Of a stretch of 64,000 nt of DNA, positions 8,407-18,296 are shown piece after piece (the stretch's first letter is position 1; each line of letters opens with the position of its first letter). A model generated the notes under the pieces. The model made no database searches and was not told the origin of the DNA. It was given only the letters and a program-made list of their open reading frames with translations. The position numbers were made by a program, and so were the translations under genes. The DNA comes from Pseudomonas japonica (GTDB lineage: Bacteria > Pseudomonadota > Gammaproteobacteria > Pseudomonadales > Pseudomonadaceae), in contig NZ_JAAMQU010000010.1 of NCBI RefSeq assembly GCF_013522925.1, forward strand, positions 124,001-188,000. The letters are read 5' to 3'.

Positions 8407-9312
8407 ATGAAAGCATTTCGTTGCAAACCCTTGCTGCTAGCCCTGGCACTGACTGCCGCCGGCCCCTTGGCCGCCCAGGCGGCGCCTACCCCTGCCGTCG
8501 CCGTGGCGCCGCAATACGACACCAGCCATGTGTATGTGGCGCCTGCCGACGTGGACCGCTTCGTGCAAAGCTTTATTGGCACCTTCGGCGGCAAAAGCAC
8601 CCCACAAGTGGTGGTGAACGTGCTGCCCGTGCCTAGCAGCACCACCTCCCAGCTTCTGCAAACCCCGGTAGGCACGGTGTCGCTGTTCGGCTTTACCACC
8701 CCGGTGCCCTACCCCTTCGGCCAGGAACGCAACGGTTATCTGGTGAAGGACATGGACGCCGCGTTGGCCGCTGCCAAGGCCAACGGCGCCGACGTGATCG
8801 TCCACGACTTCCCGGACCCGATCGGCCGCGACGCTGTGGTGCAATGGCCAGGCGGCGTGAATATGCAGCTGTACTGGCACACCAAGGTGCCTGATTACGC
8901 CGCCTTCCAGAGCGTCCCGGAGAACCGTGTGTACGTCTCGCCCGAGCGCGGTGACGCGTTCATCAAGTCGTTCGTGGGCTTCGCTCACGGCAAGGTTGTG
9001 GCCGATGATCGCCGCGCCGCGGGTGAACAGGTGGGCCAGCCAGGCAAAACGTTCCGCCGCGTGAGCCTGGCGTCGGATTTCGGCAAGATGACCGTGTTCA
9101 TCACCGACGGCCACCTGCCGTATCCGTATGGCCACGACACCACGGGTTACGAAGTGGCGGACCTTTCGGCCACCCTGGCCAAGGCACAGGGTTGCGGCGC
9201 GACCGTGCTGGTGCCAGCCACCAAGCAAGCGGACCGTACAGGAGCCATGGTGCAGTTCCCCGGCGGCTACGTGGCAGAAATCCACCAGCTCACCAACCCT
9301 GGGAAAGCCTGA
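8407..9312 (+). CDS. Exported two-domain VOC (glyoxalase-fold) protein
   Basis: A 301-residue protein with a clear signal peptide (residues 1-26, ending AAQAA). The mature part is an internal duplication of a VOC-type domain. The first repeat carries SHVYVAPADVDRFVQSFIGTF and the second NRVYVSPERGDAFIKSFVGF, each followed by PYPFG or PYPYG, a YLV/YEV segment and QWPGGVNMQLYW or QFPGGYVAEIH. VOC enzymes bind a metal and act on small molecules, but nearly all are cytoplasmic, so export is unusual. The porin gene 16 bases downstream suggests a shared outer-envelope role, such as handling an imported substrate. The reaction is unknown. Confidence 0.75.
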   Translation: MKAFRCKPLLLALALTAAGPLAAQAAPTPAVAVAPQYDTSHVYVAPADVDRFVQSFIGTFGGKSTPQVVVNVLPVPSSTTSQLLQTPVGTVSLFGFTTPVPYPFGQERNGYLVKDMDAALAAAKANGADVIVHDFPDPIGRDAVVQWPGGVNMQLYWHTKVPDYAAFQSVPENRVYVSPERGDAFIKSFVGFAHGKVVADDRRAAGEQVGQPGKTFRRVSLASDFGKMTVFITDGHLPYPYGHDTTGYEVADLSATLAKAQGCGATVLVPATKQADRTGAMVQFPGGYVAEIHQLTNPGKA

Positions 9313-9328
9313 GCCCGTGGTACAGCGC

Positions 9329-10744
9329 ATGAGCCAGCCCTTGCGGCGTGTCACCTGTTCATGGGCACTGGCGCTGCTGTGCCCGCTGGGCTGCGCTGGC
9401 GCCCATGCGGCAGAGGCCAGCGCCACGCCCGAGAGGCCCGCCTTGAAGGCCAACCGCTGGCAGGAGGATTGGTCTGTTCTGCAAAACCCCGACGTGGCCC
9501 GCGAGCCGCTGGACAGCCTCAAGTACATCCCGTTATCCGCAGACGACCCCCAGCGCTACCTGTCGCTGGGGGCTACCTTGCGGGAGCGCTTGGAGATGAA
9601 CGACGCCAAGGATTTCGGCACCCGGAACGCTCAGCGCGACACTTGGCTGATCCAACGCTTGCAGGTGCATGCCGACCTGCACCTGAACGAACACTGGCGC
9701 GTGTTTACCCAACTGGAAGACGCCCGGGCGTTCAACAAGGCATTGGTAGGTGGCGCCGACCAGAACCACCTGGACCTGCGCCTGGCCTTCGCCGAATACG
9801 TGAACCACATGGGCGACTACACCTTCAAGGCACGGGCGGGGCGGCAGGACTTTGCCTTCGACTTGCAGCGGTTCATTTCCAGCCGCGACGGCCCGAACGT
9901 GCGGCAATCTTTCGATGCCGTGTGGGCCGATTGGGAAACCCCGCTGTGGCGCTTCATCGCCCTGGCCAGCCACCCGGTGCAGTATCAGGACGAACGCCAC
10001 TTCGACGACAAGTCCAATTCGGACGTGGCCTTCCACATGCTGCGGGTGGAGCGCCTGCTTGGCGGCAAGAACGAACTCTCCGCCTATTACGGGCTGTACG
10101 AGGAGCGCGACGCCAGCTACCTGGACGCCGAGGGCAGCGAGCACCGCTCGATCTTCGATGCGCGCCTGGGCGGCAGCGCGGCGGGCTATGACTGGGACCT
10201 GGAAGCGATGCTGCAACAGGGCTCGGTGGGCGCCAAGGACATCCACGCCTGGGCTGCGGGCAGCCGCACGGGGTACACCTGGGCGTCACTGCCCTGGGCG
10301 CCCCGCCTGGGCTTGCAAATTGATGCCGCCTCCGGGGACCGCCACGCTGGCGATGGCGCCCTGGGCACCTTCAACCCACTGTTCCCCAATGGCTATTACT
10401 TCTCGCTGGCGGGCTACACCGGCTACAGCAACCTGTACCACGTGAAACCCTCGCTCACGGTAAAGCCGCTCGCGGGCCTTTCCGTGCAAGCGGCAGTGGG
10501 GCTGCTGTGGCGGCAAACGACCGAGGATGCGGTGTATACGCAGCCTAACCTGCCGGTGGCCAACACCGCGGGGCACGGTGGGCGCTGGACCGGTTACTAC
10601 AACCAGCTGCGCACCGATTACGCCTTCAACAAGCACCTGTCCGGTGCGGTGGAAGCCGTGCATTACGAGGCCGGCCAGGCGCTGCGTGATGCCGGTGGGC
10701 ATGACAGCAATTACCTGGGCGTGGAAATGAAGTTCATGTACTGA
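9329..10744 (+). CDS. Alginate-export family outer-membrane porin
   Basis: A 471-residue outer-membrane beta-barrel of the AlgE-like alginate_exp family. ATG 9329 is chosen because it begins a signal peptide (hydrophobic core ALALLCPLGCAGAHAA); the frame is open upstream only through overlap with the preceding gene. GTG 9317 is a possible alternative. The mature protein opens with DPQRYLSLGATLRERLEMND and continues with FTQLEDARAF, RAGRQDF and many alternating aromatic strands, ending in a C-terminal aromatic (MKFMY). Many members are substrate-specific porins and not alginate exporters, and no alginate synthesis genes are here. Pairing with the exported VOC protein suggests a joint uptake or modification function. 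Confidence 0.85.
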   Translation: MSQPLRRVTCSWALALLCPLGCAGAHAAEASATPERPALKANRWQEDWSVLQNPDVAREPLDSLKYIPLSADDPQRYLSLGATLRERLEMNDAKDFGTRNAQRDTWLIQRLQVHADLHLNEHWRVFTQLEDARAFNKALVGGADQNHLDLRLAFAEYVNHMGDYTFKARAGRQDFAFDLQRFISSRDGPNVRQSFDAVWADWETPLWRFIALASHPVQYQDERHFDDKSNSDVAFHMLRVERLLGGKNELSAYYGLYEERDASYLDAEGSEHRSIFDARLGGSAAGYDWDLEAMLQQGSVGAKDIHAWAAGSRTGYTWASLPWAPRLGLQIDAASGDRHAGDGALGTFNPLFPNGYYFSLAGYTGYSNLYHVKPSLTVKPLAGLSVQAAVGLLWRQTTEDAVYTQPNLPVANTAGHGGRWTGYYNQLRTDYAFNKHLSGAVEAVHYEAGQALRDAGGHDSNYLGVEMKFMY

Positions 10745-10749
10745 CATCC

Positions 10750-10775
10750 CGCGCCCGGCCTTACAGCCGGGCGCG
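10750..10775. terminator. GC hairpin between convergent genes
   Basis: CGCGCCCGGC at 10750-10759 and GCCGGGCGCG at 10766-10775 form a perfect 10-bp stem with a 6-base loop. It sits 6 bases after the porin stop and just beyond the end of the convergent DyP gene. No T-run follows on either strand, so it may be a weak terminator or an mRNA 3'-end stabiliser. Confidence 0.5.
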
Positions 10776-10783
10776 CCTGGGCG

Positions 10784-12199
10784 TCAGAGGTTCTTCAGCC
10801 CCTGCGGCGATGGCGTGTAGAAGTATTCGCCGCCTTTGAGATGAACGAAGCCGCTGAAATCCGACGGCGGCGGTATGGGAATGCCCGGCCATACATGATC
10901 GGTTTGGGCCACTACGGCGTTTACCGCCTGCATCTGGCCAATGATCGGGTCAATGCCAACGGGAGCATCTGCTTCACCGAGCTTTGGAAACTTGCGATCG
11001 TTGGCCCACCGCACCTGCATGAAGTGAAATTGCCTGGCGATGGAGGCCTGATAGCTCATGAACAGTAGCCCTACCCCGTCATTGGGTTTGTCCACGAACT
11101 CTGCGGTGTCCGGGTCTTGCATCCGCACCCCGTAGGGAATGCCGCGCCGGGCCATTTGCACGCTTTTGTCGAAAGGCTGCTTGCCGGGGCTGGAGCCTCT
11201 GGGGTTGGTCTTGCGGATATGCCCCTGGAACGGGCAGCGCTCGCCCTCCTCATCCTTGCTGTAATCGAAATCGTTGTTGACCGGGGCAGCTCTGGGCGCT
11301 GGGCTCATGGTGACCGGCACGCCATTTTCGAACCGCCCTACAACCTGGGCACCGGCGATTTCCTTGTTGCTCGGGACAGGAAATATACGCTTCTGGAGCG
11401 ATTCCTCCGTCTGTTTGAATCCGGCCACGTCCTGTTCCAGCTTGCGAAACACGAACAGGCTCGCCAAACCTTCTTCAGGTGCAAGGGGGTCTTCGAACAT
11501 GAATTGTTCCAGCGGCGATTCCGGGTCATACACGAAACGCTCTTTGCGCCCTTTTTCGCGCGCGAGATCGCTTTTGGTCATGAGTGGTTGAGAACGGCCG
11601 TCCACATAACCGAAGTGCTCGATGCCCTCCTTGGCCTTGTTGAAGTACGCCCGCCCTTCCTGGGTAAGTAGCACGGCGAAGCCGCTGCCTGTCTTCTCAA
11701 GGGCGCTTACGCTGCGCGAGGTTGCGCGGGCAAGGTCGTCTTCGTCGTCATGGGCCAGCAGCAGCAAAACATCCACGGGCGTGGAAAAGGCCGACTGCCA
11801 CGAATCGGTGGTTTGTTGGTCCAGCACTTCGGTATCCGCCGCCATGCCGCCTTCGAAGAACTCGTCCAGGGGCGTGTCGTCTGCGTCCTTGAACGCTGCG
11901 GCCTTGCCCAGCTTCACCAACCCGGCATGGCTGATGAATACCAATTGCACCAGACCGCCCGGCTCACCCGTTTCCTTGAAGCGCTTGGTTTCCCGAAACT
12001 GCGTTGCGGAGTCGGTGACGTTGTAGTGGTGAAGAAACGTGCGGGCCTGGCTCACTTCCGTGACCTCGAGAAAGAGCAAAGCGATATGGTGGCGGCCATG
12101 GCCCTTGAGGATGTTGGCCTGCAGGGCCGAGAGAAAATGGCGGGTATCGGGGTGATCGATGTCGCTATCGTCGAGTGTTCTGTCCAGATGAAAAGTCAT
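10784..12199 (-). CDS. DyP-type haem peroxidase
   Basis: A 471-residue dye-decolourising peroxidase, which uses H2O2 to oxidise dyes and phenolic compounds with haem. The family motif GxxDG is present as GYVDG (197-201, the catalytic Asp). The proximal haem ligand is most likely H327 in CPFQGHIRKTNPRG, and the distal Arg lies in MARRGIPYG (about 351-352). The length fits the long subfamilies, not the short Tat-exported or encapsulin-loaded types. There is no signal peptide and no obvious encapsulin tail, so it is probably cytosolic. ATG 12199 follows AAGGAG with 7-base spacing; TTG 12202 is adjacent. It stands alone on the minus strand. Confidence 0.92.
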   Translation of the reverse strand: MTFHLDRTLDDSDIDHPDTRHFLSALQANILKGHGRHHIALLFLEVTEVSQARTFLHHYNVTDSATQFRETKRFKETGEPGGLVQLVFISHAGLVKLGKAAAFKDADDTPLDEFFEGGMAADTEVLDQQTTDSWQSAFSTPVDVLLLLAHDDEDDLARATSRSVSALEKTGSGFAVLLTQEGRAYFNKAKEGIEHFGYVDGRSQPLMTKSDLAREKGRKERFVYDPESPLEQFMFEDPLAPEEGLASLFVFRKLEQDVAGFKQTEESLQKRIFPVPSNKEIAGAQVVGRFENGVPVTMSPAPRAAPVNNDFDYSKDEEGERCPFQGHIRKTNPRGSSPGKQPFDKSVQMARRGIPYGVRMQDPDTAEFVDKPNDGVGLLFMSYQASIARQFHFMQVRWANDRKFPKLGEADAPVGIDPIIGQMQAVNAVVAQTDHVWPGIPIPPPSDFSGFVHLKGGEYFYTPSPQGLKNL

Positions 12200-12319
12200 C
12201 AAAGCGCTCCTTGTCTTTCAGGCACATCAGGCCACAGTGCTCGCGCGCGCATGTACGCGACGTAGCAATGGCGTCGGTCAGGCGAAGGACTCGATAGTGG
12301 CCGCAAGGCAAGAGTTTCT

Positions 12320-12412
12320 GTGGGTGTCGGCCGGGGGCTGCGCGCTGTTCACAACGCGGCGCGCCAGGCATACGCAAAGGCTGGCTTCACGGAAACGATG
12401 ACGGCAGTGGAG
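12320..12412 (+). pseudogene. Possible GNAT acetyltransferase remnant
   Basis: Read on the plus strand, this stretch gives NAARQAYAKAGFTET, which resembles the acetyl-CoA-binding end of GNAT acetyltransferases (N-x-A-A-R-x-x-Y-x-K-A-G-F). No intact N-terminal acetyltransferase half precedes it: an in-frame stop lies shortly upstream, and the similarity ends by about 12412. I read it as a decayed 3' fragment. It is short, so chance resemblance is possible. Confidence 0.3.
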
Positions 12413-12564
12413 CGTCAATGTCTTTTTGTTGTTCGAGTCATGACGCCCCAATGTTGGGGGTATAGGCCTGCAAGGCGCGCCGTGCCAGGCCTTTGGTCGG
12501 ATGGATACGGCCTGGCCAGCTTTGCGCAGAAACAGGCGATAAGCGGGCTCGATACCTTGCTCAT

Positions 12565-12579
12565 CAGGAATGATTCCTG
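12565..12579. promoter_or_regulatory. 15-bp palindrome upstream of the esterase gene
   Basis: CAGGAATGATTCCTG is a perfect palindrome around one central base, 92 bases before the esterase start. It could be an operator. It contains GAATGATTC but is not a good match to the full Fur consensus, so iron control is not claimed. Confidence 0.4.
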
Positions 12580-12670
12580 TTTACTCCTGCTCAGTCTTTG
12601 CCAGTGCCCCGCGCCATTGCGGCACTGGCGTTCAACGGCCCCAGTGCCCCGCAAGCATGGATTCCTGCAA

Positions 12671-14284
12671 ATGCGCTTCCTTCGATTACTTCCACGCCTG
12701 GCCGCGCTGCCATTGGCCTGCACCCTTTCCGTGGCATCGGCCGATGCCCCACTCATTCCTGGCACTCCGGTAAGCGGCGACGTGCAAGCCAGTGCCGGCC
12801 AACACTGGCAGCTCACACTGCATAAAGGCGACCTGGTGATTGGGCACCTGAAGGGCGACGCCAGCCTGCGCCTGCTGGATGAGCAGGGGCAACCGCAACG
12901 CCTGCTGGTAGACGGCACCGACATGCTGCGCGACTTCATGTTTGTGGCCGACCGGGACGGCCCGGTCACCCTGCTCCCCGAGCGGGCTGGAGCGTGGCAG
13001 CCGACGCACTATGAACTCCAGATTTCGCGGATAGTGCCCCTGACCGAGCGGCATCCCTCTGCCGAGCCCATTGAAAGCCCGACGCTGCAGGCGCTGAAGG
13101 ATTCCGTACTCAAGGGTGGCACCACCCAGGCTTTCTGGGCGGAGCGCGAGCGCCAAGGCACCCCCCTGGTAGAACCTGTGGGTGCGAAAGGCGACGCCAT
13201 GCGAGTTACCTTCCTGTGGAGGGGGGCCAGTCATGGCGTAACCCTGTTCGGCGCGCCGTCCGGCGACCACGACGCCTTGGCGCAGCTGGCGGGCACCGAT
13301 GTGTGGTACCGCAGTTATGTGGTACCGGCTGGCACTCGCATGAGCTATCAACTGGCGCCTGATGTGCCGCAACTGGACGAACGCTTCCCGGATCGCCGCC
13401 GCGCGGTGCTGGCCACCTTGCAACGCGACCCACTCAACCCACTCACCTTCGCCAGCGAGCCCGGCGACGACAAATACCGGCAGCGGTCGCTGCTCGTGCT
13501 TCAAGGCGCGCCCGCGCAGCCCTGGCTGCAGGCCGATCCACAGGTCGCCAAAGGTACGCTCGAACGGGTGGCAGTGGACAGCAAGGCGCTGGGCAACCGC
13601 CGCGATGTCTACCTCTACCGGCCGGCGGGGTGGCAGGCAGACTCCGCCGAGCGAGGCTTGCTGGTGCTCTTCGACGCCCAGGCTTACCTGCGCCAGGTGC
13701 CTACCCCTGCCCTGTTGGACAACCTGATCGCGGCCAAACGCATTCCGCCCACCGCCGCGCTGCTGGTGGGCAACCCCACGGCCGAATCCCGCGGGCATGA
13801 GCTGCCGCCCAACCCGCTGTTCGCGCGCTTTCTATCGGAAGAATTGTTGCCCTGGGCCAAACGCCAGGGCATTTCGGCCGAAGGCCACCGCACCGTACTG
13901 GCGGGCTCCAGCTATGGCGGGATCGCGTCTACCTATGCGGCGCTGCGCTACCCGCAGCAATTTGGCAACGTGCTCAGCCTCTCGGGCTCTTACTGGTGGA
14001 GCCCGCGCGGCGAGGAGCCTGGCTGGCTCACTCGTTTCGCCCGCGACGCTCAACCCGAGCCGGTGCGCTTCTTCATGCGCGCGGGCCTGTTCGAGCGCGG
14101 CCATGGCGGGCACATGGACCTCTTGGGCAGCAACCGCCACATGCGCGACGTGCTGGTCGCCAAGGGCTACACCGTGAACTATGGCGAGTACGCCGGCGGC
14201 CATGACTACGCCCAATGGGGCGGGGAACTGGCAACCGGGCTGGAGGCGTTGCTGGGCAAGCCCGGTCAGGCGCGCCCGGATTGA
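12671..14284 (+). CDS. Exported Fes-like (enterochelin esterase family) alpha/beta hydrolase
   Basis: A 537-residue protein. ATG 12671 starts a signal peptide (MRFLRLLPRLAALPLACTLS, cut near ASA); earlier in-frame codons are not credible. After export come a beta-rich segment (about 30-125, with ASAGQHWQLTLHKGDLVIGH), then the N-terminal domain typical of enterochelin esterases (about 150-290). The catalytic alpha/beta hydrolase (about 310-530) has the nucleophile in GSSYGG and the likely catalytic His in YAGGHDYAQW. The family hydrolyses ferric siderophore esters such as enterobactin. Export indicates periplasmic action. No siderophore receptor is adjacent, so another ester substrate remains possible. 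Confidence 0.82.
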   Translation: MRFLRLLPRLAALPLACTLSVASADAPLIPGTPVSGDVQASAGQHWQLTLHKGDLVIGHLKGDASLRLLDEQGQPQRLLVDGTDMLRDFMFVADRDGPVTLLPERAGAWQPTHYELQISRIVPLTERHPSAEPIESPTLQALKDSVLKGGTTQAFWAERERQGTPLVEPVGAKGDAMRVTFLWRGASHGVTLFGAPSGDHDALAQLAGTDVWYRSYVVPAGTRMSYQLAPDVPQLDERFPDRRRAVLATLQRDPLNPLTFASEPGDDKYRQRSLLVLQGAPAQPWLQADPQVAKGTLERVAVDSKALGNRRDVYLYRPAGWQADSAERGLLVLFDAQAYLRQVPTPALLDNLIAAKRIPPTAALLVGNPTAESRGHELPPNPLFARFLSEELLPWAKRQGISAEGHRTVLAGSSYGGIASTYAALRYPQQFGNVLSLSGSYWWSPRGEEPGWLTRFARDAQPEPVRFFMRAGLFERGHGGHMDLLGSNRHMRDVLVAKGYTVNYGEYAGGHDYAQWGGELATGLEALLGKPGQARPD

Positions 14285-14294
14285 TGCACCGGGC

Positions 14295-14609
14295 TCAAGG
14301 CACATCGGCCGCACGTGGCTCATGGATCGGGCAGCCACGGTGCTGCGCCCGAAACCCGGCGGAGTGTTCGTAGGCAGGCTTGCGCATCCGCATGATTCCC
14401 CCCAGTGGGCAGTGCGCCGCCAGGCCATGCCAGGAGCTGAAGGACATCCCGTCATCCACGGCGGCTATCCGCTCCGGTGCCCAGGCGGCTTGCCGCGGCA
14501 CCTCTATGCGCGCCACGGCTACGGGCGCCTTGTCGGTGGTTTTCGCCAGTAGCTCCAAGGTTTTCAGGAAGGCCTTGGGCGTGGCCGCGGTGAAGCCTAT
14601 CGCCTTGCG
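14295..14609 (-). pseudogene. 3' remnant of a catalase-family gene
   Basis: About 105 codons read on the minus strand from just after the stop of the upstream hydrolase gene, with no plausible start or ribosome-binding site. The translation carries SFSSWHGLAAHCPLGGIMRM followed by RKPAYEHSAGFR, the C-terminal pattern of catalase-like haem proteins (W-H-x-L-x-x-H-R-P-L-G-x-I-x-R-x-R). The expected Arg of H-R-P-L-G is Cys here. The haem-binding N-terminal two thirds are missing. It is in the same frame as the preceding gene and separated only by that gene's TGA (14612-14610), so it looks like debris from a deletion that joined two genes. Confidence 0.6.
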
Positions 14610-15608
14610 TCAGTTACCTGCCCACTCCACCACGTTCACGTCCTTGCCTATATAGATGCGCATGAGGTCACTGCCCAGAAGGACCTTGCCATTGGGCCAG
14701 GCCTTTTTCGCCCGGGTAACCAAGGCGTCGTCGCTGTTGGTTTCATCCTGCGGGCCAGGGCGGGAGATATGGGAGAACACCGCCAGCTTCGGCTCAGCCT
14801 TGGCGAATACTTCGCCCGCCTGTTCGGCAGTGGTGTGGTGGCCGACGTTCGCCTTGGCCCAGTCCTCGTCCACATGGTGCGTGGACACACCGCCTACCTC
14901 ATGCACCAGCACATCGGCGCCCCGGGCGTTTTCGATCACCCGCTCGTCGTAACGGGTGTCCCCAGACAGCGCCACGGTATGGCCGTTGTACTGCACCTTG
15001 TAGCCGTAGCTGGGCTTGATCCGATCGCCATGATTGACCTCGAAAGCCGTGACCTTCACCCCCTTGCGCTCGAACACCACCCCGGGGCGGTTGAAGGTGT
15101 GGGCATTGATGCGCTGGGCTTCGGGCTTCACCTCGTTGTCGTCACGGCGAATGCGCAGGTCGGCCGACATCATCATTTCCATCCCTTCGACCAGGGTTTG
15201 CAGGCCGGGCGGGCCATACAGCTCAAAGGGCGCGGTACGGCGGTTTTGCGGGCTGGGCAGGAACCCCGTGGCCCAGAGGTCTGGCAGGCCGTTGATGTGA
15301 TCGGAATGGAAATGGGTGAGGAAGGTTGCGCTGACCTTGCCCAGGGGGATGCCCAACTGAGACAGCCGAATGGCGTTGCCGCGACCGGCGTCGAACACCA
15401 GGTTCAGGCCATTGGCCTGTACCAGGGTGGAGTAGCCGAAGCGCTTGGGGTCCAACGTGGGGGTGCCGGTGCCCAGCAGGGTAACCACCATGTCGGCGTC
15501 CTTGGCCAACGTATCAGCTTGCGGCGTTTGCGGCACGGGCTCGGCATGGGCGACAGCACCCACAGCAAGGGCTGCGGTAAACACGGCAAGCAGCGAGAGG
15601 TGTTTCAT
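14610..15608 (-). CDS. Exported metallo-beta-lactamase-fold hydrolase
   Basis: A 332-residue metallo-hydrolase. ATG 15608 begins a signal peptide (core LLAVFTAALAVGAVAHA), so the protein acts in the periplasm or outside. The metal motif HxHxDH is present as THFHSDHINGLPD, and further ligands probably lie in ALSGDTRYDE and VFSHIS. Overall layout (VTLLGTGTPTLDP, then FGYSTLVQANGLNLVFDAG) resembles the RNase Z/arylsulfatase-like branch of the fold, but export argues against tRNA processing. A sulfatase, lactonase or phosphodiesterase role is possible and cannot be chosen from sequence alone. The catalase remnant follows immediately in the same frame. Confidence 0.82.
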   Translation of the reverse strand: MKHLSLLAVFTAALAVGAVAHAEPVPQTPQADTLAKDADMVVTLLGTGTPTLDPKRFGYSTLVQANGLNLVFDAGRGNAIRLSQLGIPLGKVSATFLTHFHSDHINGLPDLWATGFLPSPQNRRTAPFELYGPPGLQTLVEGMEMMMSADLRIRRDDNEVKPEAQRINAHTFNRPGVVFERKGVKVTAFEVNHGDRIKPSYGYKVQYNGHTVALSGDTRYDERVIENARGADVLVHEVGGVSTHHVDEDWAKANVGHHTTAEQAGEVFAKAEPKLAVFSHISRPGPQDETNSDDALVTRAKKAWPNGKVLLGSDLMRIYIGKDVNVVEWAGN

Positions 15609-15760
15609 GGGGTGATTACATCCTTTGTAGTGGGCTGACACGCGGGCCGGTTCGCTTCGGCGCCAGCACGCTAACGCTCGCGAGCGACGCAAGACAGTGT
15701 AATTTTCTTCGTGTGGCAGCGGTTTTGTTTATACGCCCCGGCCTACCCCGCCGAGGGGCA

Positions 15761-16944
15761 TCAGTTGACCCGGCTGGCGCGTAGAAAATCCGCCCACTTG
15801 CGCACAAGGTAGTTGTGTTCGTCCATCACCGCGTTCCATACCCCGATGTGGCCCATGCGTTGTGCATAGGCGCCGCCTTCTCGAACCTCGCCCGGCTCGA
15901 TCAGCGGCTCGCCGTCACTGCCCGGCAGCGCTTCGGCCGCCGGCTTGCCGTCGTACCAGTAATCCCATTCGGCGGGGGATAAATGATCGCGGGCGCGCGG
16001 CGGATTGGAAATGTAGAAACCCTGACGTGCCATCACCGCGCCGGGCCAACCGGAGAGCCACCAGTTGAGGTAGGCATAGGCCGCATCCTTTACCCGCCCT
16101 TCGAGACAGCGCGATAACGAGAGCCCGCCGAACCAGGCGCGATAGCCTTCCTGGGGTGCGGCCAAGCGATACTTCAGGCCCGCGCGGTGCAGGCGCATCA
16201 AGGTAGGCGACCACAAGCTCTGGATATGCACATCGGGGCCAAGCATCAGCTCGCCAGCTTCGCGGTCGTCCGACCAGAAGGCCGCAAAGTGCCCTTGACG
16301 CTGGCGCTGGATCAAGCACCGGGCCAGGGTGTCGATCTCATCCAGGCGCAGGTTGCCGATGTTGTCAAAGTGCGCCAGCCCGCTGGCCTGCACAGCCAGC
16401 GCTGCGTCCAGTGCGCCAATCGCGGCGTCACTTTGCAAGGCAGCGTGACCACACCAGCCTTTGGCCAAGAGCCACGCCCAGCTTTCGGTTTGGCCGGCGA
16501 GCGAAGGCGGAAGGTGCTCCGGACGGTAGGCAAAGCTGTCGGCGTTGTGGGTGAGCGGCAGCATGCTGATGAAATCGCTGCGCTGGCTACCCAGGCTGCC
16601 GTCGTGTTGCACGAACAGCCGGTCGCACGGCAGGCTGCCCCGGGCCAGGCGGTCGTTGGAATGCAAACGGCCCAGCTTGGGCAGGTCGTTGATCTCGTCC
16701 CACAAGGCCACGCGGCGGGTATCGATTGGCTGGATGGCACGGGCTGGCCATACGAAATCGACGTTATGAAACCACTGGTCATAGAGGTCGTAACTGTGCG
16801 GCGCCATCACCGCAATGCGCTGGGCCGCCTGGATTTCATGGATGTGATATTCCAGGCGGATGCCCAGTTCTTGCTCAGCGCGCACACGAATGGTTTCGAG
16901 CAGCGTGACCGATGTACCTAATACGCGCAGCGTGATCGGTTGGC

Positions 16945-16948
<4 letters not shown>
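15761..16948 (-). CDS. Leaderless PotD-like solute-binding-fold protein
   Basis: A 395-residue protein whose overall pattern matches the polyamine/iron-type solute-binding fold: an N-terminal ITLRVLGTSV strand, DLYDQWFHNVDFVWP, WDEINDLPKLG, SWAWLLAKGW, then a C-terminal AYAYLNWWLSGWPGAVMARQ and a WNAVMDEHNYLVRKWADFL helix. There is no signal peptide: the N-terminus MSQPITLRVLGTSVTLLE is not hydrophobic enough, and its start overlaps the upstream GTPase stop by four bases. It should therefore be cytosolic, which is odd for this fold. No ABC permease or ATPase is adjacent. Tight coupling to the COG0523 GTPase gene suggests a shared task such as sensing or delivering a ligand. Confidence 0.65.
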
Positions 16949-17930
<982 letters not shown>

Positions 17931-17934
<4 letters not shown>

Positions 17935-18230
17935 GAGCGAGCCTCCAGGGCTTCAAGAATGCGTGGGTCGAGCGGGTCCAGCGGTTTGCCGATCAATGCC
18001 TGCGCCTGTTGCCACAGGTCTTCAAGCCCGGTGGCAAGGGCCTGACGCCCCGTGGCCCCTTGCAGCAGATAGGAAGCGCCCTGCACGTCGCTCACGGTGA
18101 CCCGGAAAGGTGCAATCACGCGATTGATCGCGGCGATACGGCGCAGCCGCTCACGCCGCCGGGGCAAGCTGTCCCCCAAGGGGTCGCTCCAGTGCCCGTC
18201 CTCGCCGATCAGCCCACATAAACCACACAT
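17931..18230 (-). CDS. Small CxxC-motif hypothetical protein
   Basis: A 99-residue protein of unknown function. It begins MCGLCGLIGEDGHWSDPL, so a CxxC pair (C2, C5) sits at the very N-terminus with His13 close by, a possible metal-binding site. The rest is rich in Arg, Leu and Gln and has no membrane segment or signal. The start is well supported: AAAGGAGGA lies immediately upstream, one of the best ribosome-binding sites in the window. Its stop overlaps the COG0523 GTPase start by four bases. The combination suggests an accessory or metal-relay role for that GTPase. Similar short proteins may accompany such GTPases elsewhere, but I cannot name a family. Confidence 0.75.
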
Positions 18231-18296
18231 GGTTGTCCTCCTTTATAAACACCAGCCTATGCAGGCCTGTTCCCGGGTTTCACCCGGCCCTACGGC

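Larger units (their letters stand above)
12203..12670. other. 468-base intergenic region with palindromes
   Basis: No intact gene is seen between the DyP start and the esterase start. The region holds a possible acetyltransferase remnant (12320-12412), a 14-base palindrome CCCCAATGTTGGGG at 12446-12459, the palindrome at 12565-12579 and a 9-bp stem (12600-12608 with 12621-12629). It should contain the divergent promoters of the two flanking genes, but no confident -35/-10 pair was picked. Confidence 0.6.

Noticed and set aside
9128..9328. Upstream extension of the porin frame
   Set aside because: It overlaps the VOC gene and would bury the signal peptide. ATG 9329 starts the signal peptide directly.
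12565..12579. Fur box upstream of the esterase gene
   Set aside because: The palindrome has only a partial match to the Fur consensus, so iron control is left as an open question.
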